In this document: positions 28,150 through 37,544 of the stretch, piece by piece
Position numbering within the stretch: position 1 is the first letter of the stretch
Layout: the number at the start of each line of letters is the position of its first letter
Source of the DNA: Sphingosinicella xenopeptidilytica
GTDB lineage: Bacteria > Pseudomonadota > Alphaproteobacteria > Sphingomonadales > Sphingomonadaceae
NCBI RefSeq assembly: GCF_042676985.1
Contig: NZ_JBHTIK010000007.1
Location: 1 to 64,000, forward strand
Length of the DNA stretch: 64,000 nucleotides
Reading direction: 5' to 3'
The notes under the pieces: generated by a model
What the model was told of the DNA's origin: nothing
The model's input: the letters and a program-made list of their open reading frames with translations, nothing else
Databases searched by the model: none
Translations under genes and position numbers: made by a program

Positions 28150-30689
28150 CGCCGAACTTCATCTGGCTTGCCGACCAGCCCGTCCGTCACGCAGCGGGGT
28201 TCACGACGCTGCGCGGAACGCCGACGCGGCGCGAGGACGAAGGCGTCAATCGCTGGGTTCTCGCGCGAGGCGTCCTTGATGCGCCCGAAGATCTGACAGG
28301 CGCGGAGTTGCGGGTGCTCGTCGACGGGCGCTATCGGCTGTGGCTGAACGGCAGGCCGATTGCGCGCGGCCCCGTTCGCTTCAATCCGGCGTATCCCCGC
28401 TACGACGCAATCGATGTGTCCGATGCGCTCTTGCCGGGCGCGAACATCGTGGCCGTGCTTGTGCATGTGCCGGGCATCGACCTCGCGTGGTATGAAACCG
28501 TGCGCGGGCACTGGCAGCCTGTGTTCGGCGACGGTGCGCTGCATGTTTCGGCCTTGGGTCAGGCGGCGCAGCGCGAATGGTATGCCGCCGCGGATGAACG
28601 CTGGCGGATGACCGAAGCCGGCGCATGGCGCCGCGATGCGCCGCGTGCGGGGTGGGGCCAGGATTTCATTGAAGATTTCGATGCGCGGCTGCTCGATCCC
28701 GCATGGACGCAGCCGGGTTTTGATGACAGCGCATGGCCGCACGCGCACCTGATGATCGCGCATCCCGAGGGATCGGAGGCCGCGCGCGGTTGGGGGGAGG
28801 TGAGGCCGTTTCCTGCCATGCAGCGCTCGGAACTCGCGCAGCAACAGGAAACCGTCCACGCCCCCACGCAGGTCGAATGGGTGCGCCCGGTGCTGCCGCG
28901 GCCCGATCTGCCGGTGAACCAGCGTCTTTACGAGGAGCAGCTGGAAGCCTCGGACCCCGCGCTGGTTTCGGATGCGCCCGCCATGCTTCGCGACGACGAG
29001 AGCCGCGCGCGCGTTTGGACGCACCCGGGGCGCGACACGGCGATCCTCGTGCGTTTCGATCCGTATCATGCCGGGCGACCGTTCATCGAGATCGATGCGA
29101 AGGGCGGCGAAATCATCGAGGTCGCCGTCGCGGAAGCACTGCCGGGCGAGTATGGCCGGGGCAGGGTAGGCGACGGCCTGCGCTCGGAAGGCCACCTCGG
29201 CTGCGCGCATATCTTCCGCTACACGGCGCGCGCCGGACGCCAACGCTTCGAGCGGTTCAACTGGACGGCGGTGCGTGCCATGCAGGTCGTGGTCCGCAAT
29301 GCGCCCGGCGGCGTGGATATCCTGCGCCTCGGATCGGTGGGCACGGATTATGCGGCCGATGAAGCGGGCGCATTTTCCTGTTCGGACCCGTTTCTTGAGC
29401 GCCTGTGGCATGTGGGGCGCTATACGGTGCGCCAATGTATGCACGACGCCTGGGTGGATTGCCCGGGCCGCGAGGCGCGCCAATGGGTGGGCGACGGGGT
29501 CGTGCAGTTCGATGTCGCCGCCGTTTCCATCGGCCCCTCCGTCTATCCGCTGCACCGGCAATTCCTGCTGCAGGCCGGCGAAAGTCAGCGCGGCGACGGG
29601 CTCGTTCGCATGTTCGCGCCCGGCGACAATCCGGCCGAAGCACTCACCATCCCCGACAATTCGCTGCTCTGGCTGATCAGTGCCGAGCGCTATTTTCAGG
29701 AAAGCGGCGACGAGGCGACGATTGAAGCCCTGATGCCGGGGCTGGAGCGGGTGATGCAATGGTGCGCCCGGCACCGCGGACCTTTGGGGCTGATTGCGCA
29801 CGTTCCCCATTGGCATTTCATCGAATGGGCCGACATCGGCAGAAGCGGCGAGGCCTTTGCCTTCAATGCGCTTCAGGTCGGTGCACTGCGCGCGCTCGCG
29901 CGCATGGCACAGGCGACTGAGCGCCCCCGCCTCGCGGCGCGCTGCATTGAGATGGCAGACATGACCGCGGTGGCGCTCGCCGCGCGCCACTGGAACGCGG
30001 CGCGGGGTGTCTATGTGGACTCCGTCGATCCGGATAGCGGCGTTCAGGGTTCGCGCATTTCGCAGCACGCCAACGCTCTTGCCCTGCTGTTCGATATCGG
30101 GCCGCAGACGCGCTGGCCTCAAATCGTGGATGCGATAACCGACAGCGCGAAGCTGAAGCTGACGGCAGCGCCGCCGATCGTACCCGAAGGCGACCCTTTC
30201 GATCCCGACGTCGATATCGTTCGGGCCAACAGCTTCTTTCAGCATTTCGTCTATGCGGGTCTTGCCCGTGCGGGATGTTGGGCATGGGTGCTGAACGATC
30301 TGCGGCGCGGCTTTTCACCGATGCTGGAAACCGGCACGACCACGCTGTGGGAAAGCTTTCATCCGGGCGCGAGCCTTTGTCATGGTTTCTCGGCCACGGG
30401 CACGGCGCAGCTTTCGCGTCAGGCCCTCGGCGTGTCACCCATCGTGCCGGGTTATCGCACGTTCGCTGTCGCGCCTGATGTCGCAGGTCTGAGTTCGGCA
30501 TCCGGCGTCATCCCCACCGTGCAGGGACCGATCGCGGTCGCATGGCAGCGTGTGGAAGGACGGGTTGTCGTGGAGGTCTCGCATCCGGAAACGTGCACGC
30601 CGGGCCTTTCGGTGCCTGCGGGTTTCACGCTCGCTGAAAAGACCGATCGTCCCGGCAAATTCCAGGCGATCCTGAACGCCGTCACCTGA
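28146..30689 (+). CDS. Alpha-L-rhamnosidase, GH78 family
   Basis: 847 residues from ATG 28146, overlapping the esterase stop. The N-terminal beta-sandwich part carries RLWLNGRPIARGPVRFNP, which is the usual accessory domain. The (alpha/alpha)6 catalytic domain holds the GH78 signature DCPGREARQWVGDG near 438-451 (general-acid region) and the later TTTLWESFHPGASLCHGFSA. A C-terminal beta domain closes the protein. There is no signal peptide, so it works in the cytoplasm on imported glycosides. It releases L-rhamnose for the RhaI/kinase/RhaEW route in the same locus. Confidence 0.88.
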   Translation: MTPNFIWLADQPVRHAAGFTTLRGTPTRREDEGVNRWVLARGVLDAPEDLTGAELRVLVDGRYRLWLNGRPIARGPVRFNPAYPRYDAIDVSDALLPGANIVAVLVHVPGIDLAWYETVRGHWQPVFGDGALHVSALGQAAQREWYAAADERWRMTEAGAWRRDAPRAGWGQDFIEDFDARLLDPAWTQPGFDDSAWPHAHLMIAHPEGSEAARGWGEVRPFPAMQRSELAQQQETVHAPTQVEWVRPVLPRPDLPVNQRLYEEQLEASDPALVSDAPAMLRDDESRARVWTHPGRDTAILVRFDPYHAGRPFIEIDAKGGEIIEVAVAEALPGEYGRGRVGDGLRSEGHLGCAHIFRYTARAGRQRFERFNWTAVRAMQVVVRNAPGGVDILRLGSVGTDYAADEAGAFSCSDPFLERLWHVGRYTVRQCMHDAWVDCPGREARQWVGDGVVQFDVAAVSIGPSVYPLHRQFLLQAGESQRGDGLVRMFAPGDNPAEALTIPDNSLLWLISAERYFQESGDEATIEALMPGLERVMQWCARHRGPLGLIAHVPHWHFIEWADIGRSGEAFAFNALQVGALRALARMAQATERPRLAARCIEMADMTAVALAARHWNAARGVYVDSVDPDSGVQGSRISQHANALALLFDIGPQTRWPQIVDAITDSAKLKLTAAPPIVPEGDPFDPDVDIVRANSFFQHFVYAGLARAGCWAWVLNDLRRGFSPMLETGTTTLWESFHPGASLCHGFSATGTAQLSRQALGVSPIVPGYRTFAVAPDVAGLSSASGVIPTVQGPIAVAWQRVEGRVVVEVSHPETCTPGLSVPAGFTLAEKTDRPGKFQAILNAVT

Positions 30690-30707
30690 GCCGGTTAGCG
30701 GCTCAGG
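30685..30707. terminator. Hairpin containing the stop codons of two convergent genes
   Basis: CCTGAGCCG (30685-30693) and CGGCTCAGG (30699-30707) form a perfect 9-bp stem with a 5-base loop. The left arm contains the TGA of the rhamnosidase gene and the right arm the TGA of the permease gene on the other strand. There is no U-run. It is the only sequence between the two genes and is the likely end point for both transcripts. Confidence 0.5.
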
Positions 30708-32070
30708 CCGTTTCCCTTGCCGCGCGCGCTGCCGATATGTTGCGCTTGAGTTCCTCGAAGCGCGCTTCGGTCAGCGGGTAGGCGCGCAGCACGAAGAAGG
30801 CGCAGACCCACAGCACGCACGGCACCAGCGTGTAGGACAGGCGAATGCCGAGCAGCGCGTTTTCACCCTGCGCGGCTGCGTCAGCACCCGCCACGAAGCC
30901 GAACGCTGAGAGGAAGAGCGACGCGATGAAGGCGCCCATCGCCATGCCGAGCTTGCGGCAAAGCAGCCACGTGCCGAAGATCGCGCCTTCACGGCGCTGC
31001 CCGGTGCGCTCTTCATCATATTCCACGGTATCGGGCACCATGGCATTCGGGCACAGCTGCGTTCCGCCATCGACGAGGCCGATCAGGAACAGCGCGACGA
31101 ACAGCGCGGCCGGCAGGCCCGCGGGCATGAACAGCATGAGCAGGCTGAGCGTGGCGGCACCGACGATGCCCGCGGCATAGGCTTTCTGTTTTCCGTACTG
31201 CGCGACGCGCACCCAGAACGGCGTCGCGACCATGGCGCCGACGGCCGATGTCGCGACCATGGCGCCGACCAGTGCGGCATCGATCTTCATCACGAAGATG
31301 ACGAGATAGATCAGCGTCGTGGCCGAGGCTCCAATCGCAAAATTCTGAAAAAGGAACGTGGTCCAGAGGATTAAGAAGGGCCGGTTTTCGCGCAGCGCGC
31401 GATACTCGGCGCGAAGGTCGAAGGGTTCCGCCGGCCGAACGATCTGCGGCGCGTCTCGCGTCGCGAAAAATGCCCAGAGACCGGAGAGCACCATATAGCC
31501 CCCTGCAACCATGCCCATGACGGCGAAGCCGTGCACGAGTGTCTCCTGGCTGTTGAAGAGGAGCGGCGCCGCAATCACGGCGACGAGGATGCCGATGCGC
31601 GCGGCGACCATCTTGAACCCGGTAAGGCGCGTGCGCACGCGATAGTCGGTCGTCATCTCGGCCGCCATCGACGAATAGGGCACGTCGTAGAAGGTGAAGG
31701 CCGTGCTGGTGAGCAGATAGAGCGCGATCACGTAAGCGATCTTCACACCCTCCGAAGCGTCCGCAGGCGCCTGGAAGAGAAACGCGAACATCACGCCGAA
31801 GGTCAGTCCGCCGACGAGAAGATAGGGTCTCCGGCGCCCCATGCGGCTTCGGGTCCGGTCGGAAATCGCGCCGACGAGCGGGTCGATCAGTGCATCCCAC
31901 AGGCGGGGGATCAGAAGGGCAAGGCCGGCCCAGACCGGAGAGATGCCGAGCGCCTGCGTAAGGTAGAACAGCAGGTACGACATGGTGATGCCGATATATG
32001 TCGCGATGCCAAGCTCGCCGATGGCCCAGCCCACGCCGACACGCCTGGTAAGCCCACTTGCCGGATCCAT
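30703..32070 (-). CDS. GPH-family sugar/glycoside permease
   Basis: 455 residues from ATG 32070, with GGGAGG seven bases upstream; a TTG at 32076 is less likely. Twelve hydrophobic segments are visible. The glycoside-pentoside-hexuronide signatures are IPRLWDALIDPLVGAISD with the following RTRSRMGRRRPYLL loop, and DTVEYDEERTGQRREGAIFG. It imports sugars or glycosides with a cation across the inner membrane. With cytoplasmic glycosidases on one side and a DeoR regulator on the other, it is the inner-membrane gate of the rhamnoside system. Confidence 0.88.
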   Translation of the reverse strand: MDPASGLTRRVGVGWAIGELGIATYIGITMSYLLFYLTQALGISPVWAGLALLIPRLWDALIDPLVGAISDRTRSRMGRRRPYLLVGGLTFGVMFAFLFQAPADASEGVKIAYVIALYLLTSTAFTFYDVPYSSMAAEMTTDYRVRTRLTGFKMVAARIGILVAVIAAPLLFNSQETLVHGFAVMGMVAGGYMVLSGLWAFFATRDAPQIVRPAEPFDLRAEYRALRENRPFLILWTTFLFQNFAIGASATTLIYLVIFVMKIDAALVGAMVATSAVGAMVATPFWVRVAQYGKQKAYAAGIVGAATLSLLMLFMPAGLPAALFVALFLIGLVDGGTQLCPNAMVPDTVEYDEERTGQRREGAIFGTWLLCRKLGMAMGAFIASLFLSAFGFVAGADAAAQGENALLGIRLSYTLVPCVLWVCAFFVLRAYPLTEARFEELKRNISAARAARETA

Positions 32071-32181
32071 CCCCAAACCTCCCCGGTGATCGCTGCCCCG
32101 TGGCCGATCTTATGGGTTCAGCATAGGGATCAATCAAAATGCGTCAAGAATGATCAGAAAAGAGCGTGGAAATCGTCGGCG

Positions 32182-32967
32182 TTAATTGCTGGCTACGATC
32201 AGCTTGCCGACTTTCCGCTCGACCATCTGGGCTGTGATGTCGGTGATTCGGTCGTCGGTGATCAGCACGGCGATGTCCGCGAGGCTGCATACGGCATGGC
32301 CGGTCGGTGCTTCGAACTTGGAGGAATCGACGAGAATGACGAGTTCGTCGGCAAGGCCGATCAGCCGGCGTTCGGCCTGCACCAGAATAACATCGGTCTG
32401 CATGACGCCGTGGCTGCCGACCGAGGAGGCGCCCATGAACATGCGCGAGGCCCGGTAGCCTTCCGTGCCATCGGATTCATAAGGGGAAAGAATGATGTTC
32501 TGCTCGCGGAAAACCGTCCCCGCGGGCACGGAAATGCTGGTGTTCTGCTGCGGCAGGAGTGCCGACGCGATATGCAGCGAATTGGTGAGCACATGCAGGC
32601 TGAGCGGCGCGAGATAGGGGCACATCTGCAGCGTCGTCGAGCCGCCATCGATGATGATCGAATCGCCGCTGCGGCAGAGCTGGGCCGCCGCCCGGCCGAT
32701 CGCCTCTTTTGCCGGCCGGTTGCGGGAGAGGTTCTCGTGAAAGGGGACGCCGCGCAGGTGGCCGGTGTCCGGCTCCACATCCTCCGCGCGGGCAAGGCGC
32801 GCGCCGCCGCGTACGCGAATGATTCGGCCGCTGTTCTCGAGTTTTTCCAGATCGCGGCGAATGGTTGCCGGCGAGGCATCGATCCGTTTGTCGAGTTCGG
32901 GAAATGACACGAACCCACGCTCGACAAGCATTTCGATGATCAGCTGCTCGCGCTGTGCCGCGTGCAT
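32182..32967 (-). CDS. DeoR/GlpR-family transcriptional regulator
   Basis: 261 residues from ATG 32967, with GGGAGAG upstream. The N-terminal winged helix (about 5-55) shows VSFPELDKRIDASPATIRRDLEKLE and GGARL. The effector domain has IIIDGGSTTLQM, VLTNSLHIA and ILVDSSKFE, the sugar-phosphate-binding layout of DeoR proteins. It stands between the permease and the divergent TonB receptor. As a repressor released by a sugar phosphate such as rhamnulose-1-phosphate, it would control this locus, in place of the AraC-type RhaS/RhaR of enteric bacteria. Target sites are inferred only. Confidence 0.87.
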   Translation of the reverse strand: MHAAQREQLIIEMLVERGFVSFPELDKRIDASPATIRRDLEKLENSGRIIRVRGGARLARAEDVEPDTGHLRGVPFHENLSRNRPAKEAIGRAAAQLCRSGDSIIIDGGSTTLQMCPYLAPLSLHVLTNSLHIASALLPQQNTSISVPAGTVFREQNIILSPYESDGTEGYRASRMFMGASSVGSHGVMQTDVILVQAERRLIGLADELVILVDSSKFEAPTGHAVCSLADIAVLITDDRITDITAQMVERKVGKLIVASN

Positions 32968-33114
32968 TGCAAACTCTCCCGGTGTTCCCGCTTCATCTCG
33001 ACCACAAATGATCGTGAAACAAGCCATCATGGCTCATTGTTATGGTTTAACCTGCATTTTCCGTCTTATTCAACGCATTAACGCGCAGCGGTGATATCCG
33101 CCAATCTGCCGAAA

Positions 33115-33180
33115 TGACACAAAATGAAAATTTGAGGCTCGCAATGCGCATTTTCTCATTGAAATAATCATTTTTTGTCA
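33115..33180. promoter_or_regulatory. Imperfect inverted repeat in the TonB receptor/DeoR divergent region
   Basis: TGACACAAAATGA (33115-33127) and TCATTTTTTGTCA (33168-33180) match as an inverted repeat at 12 of 13 positions, with centres 53 bases apart, about five helical turns. The region between and around is AT-rich and close to the receptor start at 33244. This is a plausible two-site operator for looping by the adjacent DeoR-family protein. Binding is inferred. Confidence 0.35.
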
Positions 33181-33243
33181 TCATTAATGAGAATCGAAGA
33201 TGCCGACAAAGGCATCCTTATTGATCCAAGGGGGAGAATGCCA

Positions 33244-36123
33244 ATGAAGACTCGGACTGTTTCATCGAACGTTGCACGTCTCCTGACGGGCACGGGTCTT
33301 GTGATGGGTGCCCTTCTTGCAGCGGCGCCTCTCCATGCGCAGGAAGCGTCGGCAACTGATGCGGCCGATGAAGACGCCGTCATCCTCGTGACGGGTTCGC
33401 GCATTCAGCGCGACGGCTACGATCAGCCGACGCCTGTCACCGTCGCCACCACCGAGGATCTCCTCCTCTCCGTGCCCACCAGCATTGCAGATGGCCTCAA
33501 CCGTCTGCCGCAATTCTCCGGATCGCGCAGCCGCACGTTCTGCTGCGAGGTCTCCTCGGTTGGCAACTACTTGAACCTGCGCGGTCTCGGCACCACACGC
33601 ACGCTCGTGCTGCTTGACAGCCGCCGCGTCGTGCCGACGCGCGAAAGTGGCGATGTCGACGTCAACCTGCTGCCGGAATTGCTGATCCAGCGTGTCGATG
33701 TGGTGACCGGCGGCGCGTCCGCGGCGTATGGCTCGGATGCGGTGTCCGGCGTCGTCAACTATGTCATCGACAACCGCTTCGAAGGGATCAAGGCAAACGG
33801 CCAGTTCGGTATTTCGAACTATGGCGATGACGAAACCGTGAAGCTCGGCATCGCGGGCGGCGCAAGCTTCAGTGAAGGGCGCGGCCATTTCGTGATCGGC
33901 GTGGAGCACTTCCGGATCGGCGGTATCTCTTCGCTGAATGATCGTCCAACGTCGCGGCGGGGCGCTCTCCTTGCCGGCAACGGAACCGCGGCCACCCCGT
34001 ATGAAACAATTGGGGGTGCCCGGCATAATGTTTCGACTTATGGCGGCGTGATCATCAACGCAGCGGGGCTCCCCGTGGCCAACGCCGGTGCGCCGCTTGC
34101 GGGCACAAAGTTTCTCACCGGTGGTGCCTCCGATGCGTTCCAGTTCGGTACGGCAATCCCGGGTTCTCCGGCATTCTCCGTCGGAGGCGATGGCATTCTC
34201 AACAATCTCGCGGACCCGGCGCAATCTCTGGAAACGCAGAAGATTTACAGCCGCTTATCCTACGACTTTTCAGATAATCTGACAGCTTATGTCCGCGTCA
34301 ACGCAGGCGTCTCCAAAACCGAGGGTGATGTGCTTGCCGATCATCGGTCAGGTGCCGCCGCCTACACGATTTTCCGGAACAATGCCTATCTACCCGCCGC
34401 CATTGCCCAGCAGATGGACCTGGCGGGCGTGCAGTCGTTCCGTCTCGCGCGTTTCAACCGCGATATCGGGCCCATGCGGCTCGACTATGTCAACAACACC
34501 TTCGACGTGAATCTCGGCCTGGAAGGCAAGCTTGGCGATGCCTGGAACTGGGCTGTTTCCTATGGCCACGGCGAGACACGCCTGAAGGGCCGCGTCCACA
34601 ACGTCTCGAACCTCGCGAAGCTTTATGCTGCCGCTGATGCCGTCGTCGATCCGGTAAGTGGGAATATTGTTTGCAACGTCACGCTTACAAACCCCGGAGC
34701 TTTTCCGGGATGCGTGCCGATGAATTTGTTCGGTGAAGGCGCGCCTTCACAAGCTTCGAAGGCCTATGCTTTCGGCACGAGCAGCCAGTTCGTGAAGAAC
34801 ACGCAGGATGTGTTCGCCGCCGAAATTCAGGGAGAGGTGTTCGAACTCCCGGCAGGACCGGTTTCCGTCGCGCTCGGTGCGGAATACCGCGAACGCAGCT
34901 TGCTCGAAAAGTCGAATGAAATCGCGCTCGGCCAAATCCAGGCGACGGGCATCCGCGGCTTCCCCGGTTCATTCTGCCCAACGCTCGCAACGTGCCGCTA
35001 TGGTGGTTGGAACCAGGGTAACTTCGGTACGGCGGACGCCAGCGACAACGTGAAGGAAGGGTTCATCGAAGCGCTCGTCCCGCTGCTGCGCGATGCGCCG
35101 CTGGCCGAGGAACTCGATCTCAATGCGGCCTTCCGCTACACCGACTATAAGAACAGCGGTGGTGTTGAGACCTGGAAGATCGGTCTTTCCTACAAGCCGT
35201 TCGAGGACCTCCGCATCCGTGCCGCGCGCTCGCGCGACATCCGGGCGCCCAACCTGTTCGAACTGTTTGCAGGGCCGGTCAATGCTTTCCAGCCGGGCCT
35301 GACCGATCCCTTGACCGGACAAACCAACGTCATCGCAGTCACGCGCACACAGGGTAATCCCAATCTCAAACCCGAAAAGGCGGATACGCTGACCGTCGGC
35401 TTCGTCTACACGCCGTCGTGGTTTCCCGGCTTCTCTGGCTCGGTCGACTATTACGAGATCGATATCAGCGGGGCACTGAGCGCGACAACGTCTCAGGGAA
35501 CTCTCGATGCGTGTCAGCGCGGCGATACGGTCGCGTGCTCGCTCATCACGCGTGATCCGTCCACCAGCGCGATCCAGCAGATCGTGCTGCAGCAGATCAA
35601 CCTGAACAGCCGCCTCGCCCGCGGTATCGACTTCGATCTCTCCTATCGCAGCGAGATTGGAAGTGGTGAACTAGGGGCACGTGCGCAGTTCAGCCGGACG
35701 CTCGACTACATCGATACTGTCGGCGGCGTGAAGACGCAGCAGGCAGGCTTCTACAACACGGGCAACCAGCTTTCGCTGCCCAAGTGGCGCGGCAACGTGA
35801 GCCTCGACTACACGATCGGTGCGTTTAGCCTGTTCGTGCAGGAGCGGTACATCGGCAGCATCACCCAGATGCCGCCGCTTCCGGGGCAGGTCTTCGCGAA
35901 GCCGAAGATCGGTGCTGTTTTCTACACCGACATAACCGCGACCATGAAGGTGCAGGGGCTTGGCGGCGATTTCGAAATTTACGGAACCGTCAACAACCTC
36001 TTCAACCGCAAGCCGCCGTTCATCGGCAATCGGTTCGCCGCTGGTCTTGGCTTCCCGACGCCTCCCAACCTCTATGATCTCGACAACCGTTACTTTACGG
36101 TTGGAGCGAGGGTGAAGTTCTAG
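33244..36123 (+). CDS. TonB-dependent receptor of the sugar/oligomer-uptake type
   Basis: 959 residues from ATG 33244; upstream in-frame codons lie before the GGGGGAG site. The signal peptide ends AAPLHAQEA near residue 35. A TonB box region (ILVTGSRIQRDGYDQPTPVTV), plug segments (IADGLNRLPQFSG, VLLDSRRVVP, GGASAAYGSDAVSGVVNYVI) and a long barrel ending VGARVKF follow. Its size and the cysteine-containing plug (RTFCCEVSS) fit receptors for large glycosides in sphingomonads. It brings the rhamnose-containing substrate through the outer membrane. It is divergent from the DeoR regulator; a double-hairpin repeat separates it from the next enzymes. Confidence 0.9.
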   Translation: MKTRTVSSNVARLLTGTGLVMGALLAAAPLHAQEASATDAADEDAVILVTGSRIQRDGYDQPTPVTVATTEDLLLSVPTSIADGLNRLPQFSGSRSRTFCCEVSSVGNYLNLRGLGTTRTLVLLDSRRVVPTRESGDVDVNLLPELLIQRVDVVTGGASAAYGSDAVSGVVNYVIDNRFEGIKANGQFGISNYGDDETVKLGIAGGASFSEGRGHFVIGVEHFRIGGISSLNDRPTSRRGALLAGNGTAATPYETIGGARHNVSTYGGVIINAAGLPVANAGAPLAGTKFLTGGASDAFQFGTAIPGSPAFSVGGDGILNNLADPAQSLETQKIYSRLSYDFSDNLTAYVRVNAGVSKTEGDVLADHRSGAAAYTIFRNNAYLPAAIAQQMDLAGVQSFRLARFNRDIGPMRLDYVNNTFDVNLGLEGKLGDAWNWAVSYGHGETRLKGRVHNVSNLAKLYAAADAVVDPVSGNIVCNVTLTNPGAFPGCVPMNLFGEGAPSQASKAYAFGTSSQFVKNTQDVFAAEIQGEVFELPAGPVSVALGAEYRERSLLEKSNEIALGQIQATGIRGFPGSFCPTLATCRYGGWNQGNFGTADASDNVKEGFIEALVPLLRDAPLAEELDLNAAFRYTDYKNSGGVETWKIGLSYKPFEDLRIRAARSRDIRAPNLFELFAGPVNAFQPGLTDPLTGQTNVIAVTRTQGNPNLKPEKADTLTVGFVYTPSWFPGFSGSVDYYEIDISGALSATTSQGTLDACQRGDTVACSLITRDPSTSAIQQIVLQQINLNSRLARGIDFDLSYRSEIGSGELGARAQFSRTLDYIDTVGGVKTQQAGFYNTGNQLSLPKWRGNVSLDYTIGAFSLFVQERYIGSITQMPPLPGQVFAKPKIGAVFYTDITATMKVQGLGGDFEIYGTVNNLFNRKPPFIGNRFAAGLGFPTPPNLYDLDNRYFTVGARVKF

Positions 36124-36126
36124 GCT

Positions 36127-36238
36127 GCGATCCGCGGTTCAGGCTGTTTCAGTCTGAACCGCGGATCGCTGTAGAATGGAGACTGATCCACGATTGAGAT
36201 GGACGCGTATTCGCTTCCATCTCAATTCGTCAGGCTCT
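36127..36238. repeat. Double-hairpin intergenic repeat, copy A
   Basis: A perfect 16-bp stem (36127-36142 with 36154-36169, 11-base loop) is followed by a second 11-bp stem (36193-36203 with 36216-36226). Between and after them lie the words ATCGCTGT, AGACTGATCCA and TCAGGCTCT, which recur in copy B at 45884-46002 although the stem sequences differ. It lies between the TonB receptor and the cupin operon in the same direction, where it could stop or process the transcript. Confidence 0.7.
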
Positions 36239-36266
36239 GAGCTCGGATGGCCCTGGGGAGGGATAA

Positions 36267-37544
36267 ATGCTGGATCTTGCCGCTGAACCGCGTGATGTTC
36301 GCGCGCTTCGGACTCTCGAAGGCGATATCGGCGGCGCGGTTGACGCGGCGCTTGAGCGGGGTGGCGGCCTGTTGCGGCTGGCACCCTGCTGGGTCCCGCG
36401 CTCCTTCCTGCATCCCGGCCGCCGGCTGAAGCTCGATCCGCGTGATCTTTATGCGTTCGGACTTTCGCGGGGTGGGATAGACGAGCGCTGGTTCGGTTCG
36501 ACGACTGAAGCGGCGAACGAGGGCCGCGTGCACGACGAAGGGCTCAGCTATGTCGTCGATGGCGCACACCGCTTCACGCTTCGCGATGCCGTCGCCGCGC
36601 GCGGGGAAACCCTGATAGGACCAAGCCTGTGGCAGACCTATGGGCGCTGGCCGGTCTATTCCAAGTTCTTCGACAATATGGGTCCGATCCCGCTCCACAT
36701 GCACCAGGATGCGTATCACGCAAGCCTTGTGGGTCAGGAAGGCAAACCTGAAGGCTATTATTTCCCGCCGCAGCACAACGCGGTCGACAATGCCTTTCCG
36801 CACACCTTTTTCGGCCTGGTGCCGGGGACGACGAAGGCTGATGTCCGCGCAGCGCTGGCGCGCTGGGAGGAGGGCGACAACGGTATTCTCGATCTCTCCG
36901 CGGCGTACCGTCTCCGGCCCGGAAGCGGCTGGCTCGTCGGGCCGGGCATCCTGCACGCACCGGGCTCGCTCTGCACGTACGAGCCGCAATGGGGATCGGA
37001 CGTGTTCGGCATGTACCAGAACCTCTGCGAAGGGCGTGCCGTTCCCCGAGACCTTCTGGTCAAGGATGTCGCCCCCGCGCGCGCCGACGATCTCGACCAC
37101 CTCGTCGAGCAGCTCGATTGGGAATCGAACGTCGATCCGAACTTCAAGCGCAACCACTATCTCGAGCCCGTGCTCGTCTCCGATACGCGTGCGGCAGGCT
37201 ATGCGGATCGCTGGGTCGTGTATGGGCGCGTCAAGGGCAGACAGTGGTTCACGGCGCGGGAACTCACCGTCGATCCGGGGTGCCGCTGCACGATCACCGA
37301 GCCGGGCGCGACGAGCCTGATCGTTGTGCAGGGTCGCGGCGCGGTGAACAACCTGCCGGTTCGTTCGCCCGCGATGATCGGTTTCCACGAACTCACCGAG
37401 GATGAGGTTTTCGTCAGTCACACCGCGGCGCGCGCGGGCGTGACATACGAGAATCTCTCGGCGACCGAACCGCTGGTGATCCTGCGCTATTTCGGGCCGG
37501 AAGAAGACCCCGATGCGCCGGATATCGGTGGCACGCTGCAGTGA
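36267..37544 (+). CDS. Cupin-type protein related to mannose-6-phosphate isomerases
   Basis: 425 residues from ATG 36267, with GGGGAGGGA upstream. A central cupin metal site is suggested by PIPLHMHQDAYHASL near 150-164 (several His) and GPGILHAPGSLCTYEP near 230. This pattern resembles class I mannose-6-phosphate isomerases, but the protein lacks the usual N-terminal signature. A second cupin-like part follows at about 320-400. It is the first gene of a tightly coupled three-gene operon with a glycosidase-like and a Gfo/Idh protein. It may isomerise a keto/aldo sugar released by them. The substrate is unknown. Confidence 0.65.
   Translation: MLDLAAEPRDVRALRTLEGDIGGAVDAALERGGGLLRLAPCWVPRSFLHPGRRLKLDPRDLYAFGLSRGGIDERWFGSTTEAANEGRVHDEGLSYVVDGAHRFTLRDAVAARGETLIGPSLWQTYGRWPVYSKFFDNMGPIPLHMHQDAYHASLVGQEGKPEGYYFPPQHNAVDNAFPHTFFGLVPGTTKADVRAALARWEEGDNGILDLSAAYRLRPGSGWLVGPGILHAPGSLCTYEPQWGSDVFGMYQNLCEGRAVPRDLLVKDVAPARADDLDHLVEQLDWESNVDPNFKRNHYLEPVLVSDTRAAGYADRWVVYGRVKGRQWFTARELTVDPGCRCTITEPGATSLIVVQGRGAVNNLPVRSPAMIGFHELTEDEVFVSHTAARAGVTYENLSATEPLVILRYFGPEEDPDAPDIGGTLQ

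Noticed and set aside
28041..30245. A 734-codon open frame on the minus strand across the rhamnosidase gene
   Set aside because: It is antisense to a complete GH78 gene with clear motifs, has a biased Arg/His-rich composition and no ribosome site. It is a by-product of high-GC codon use.
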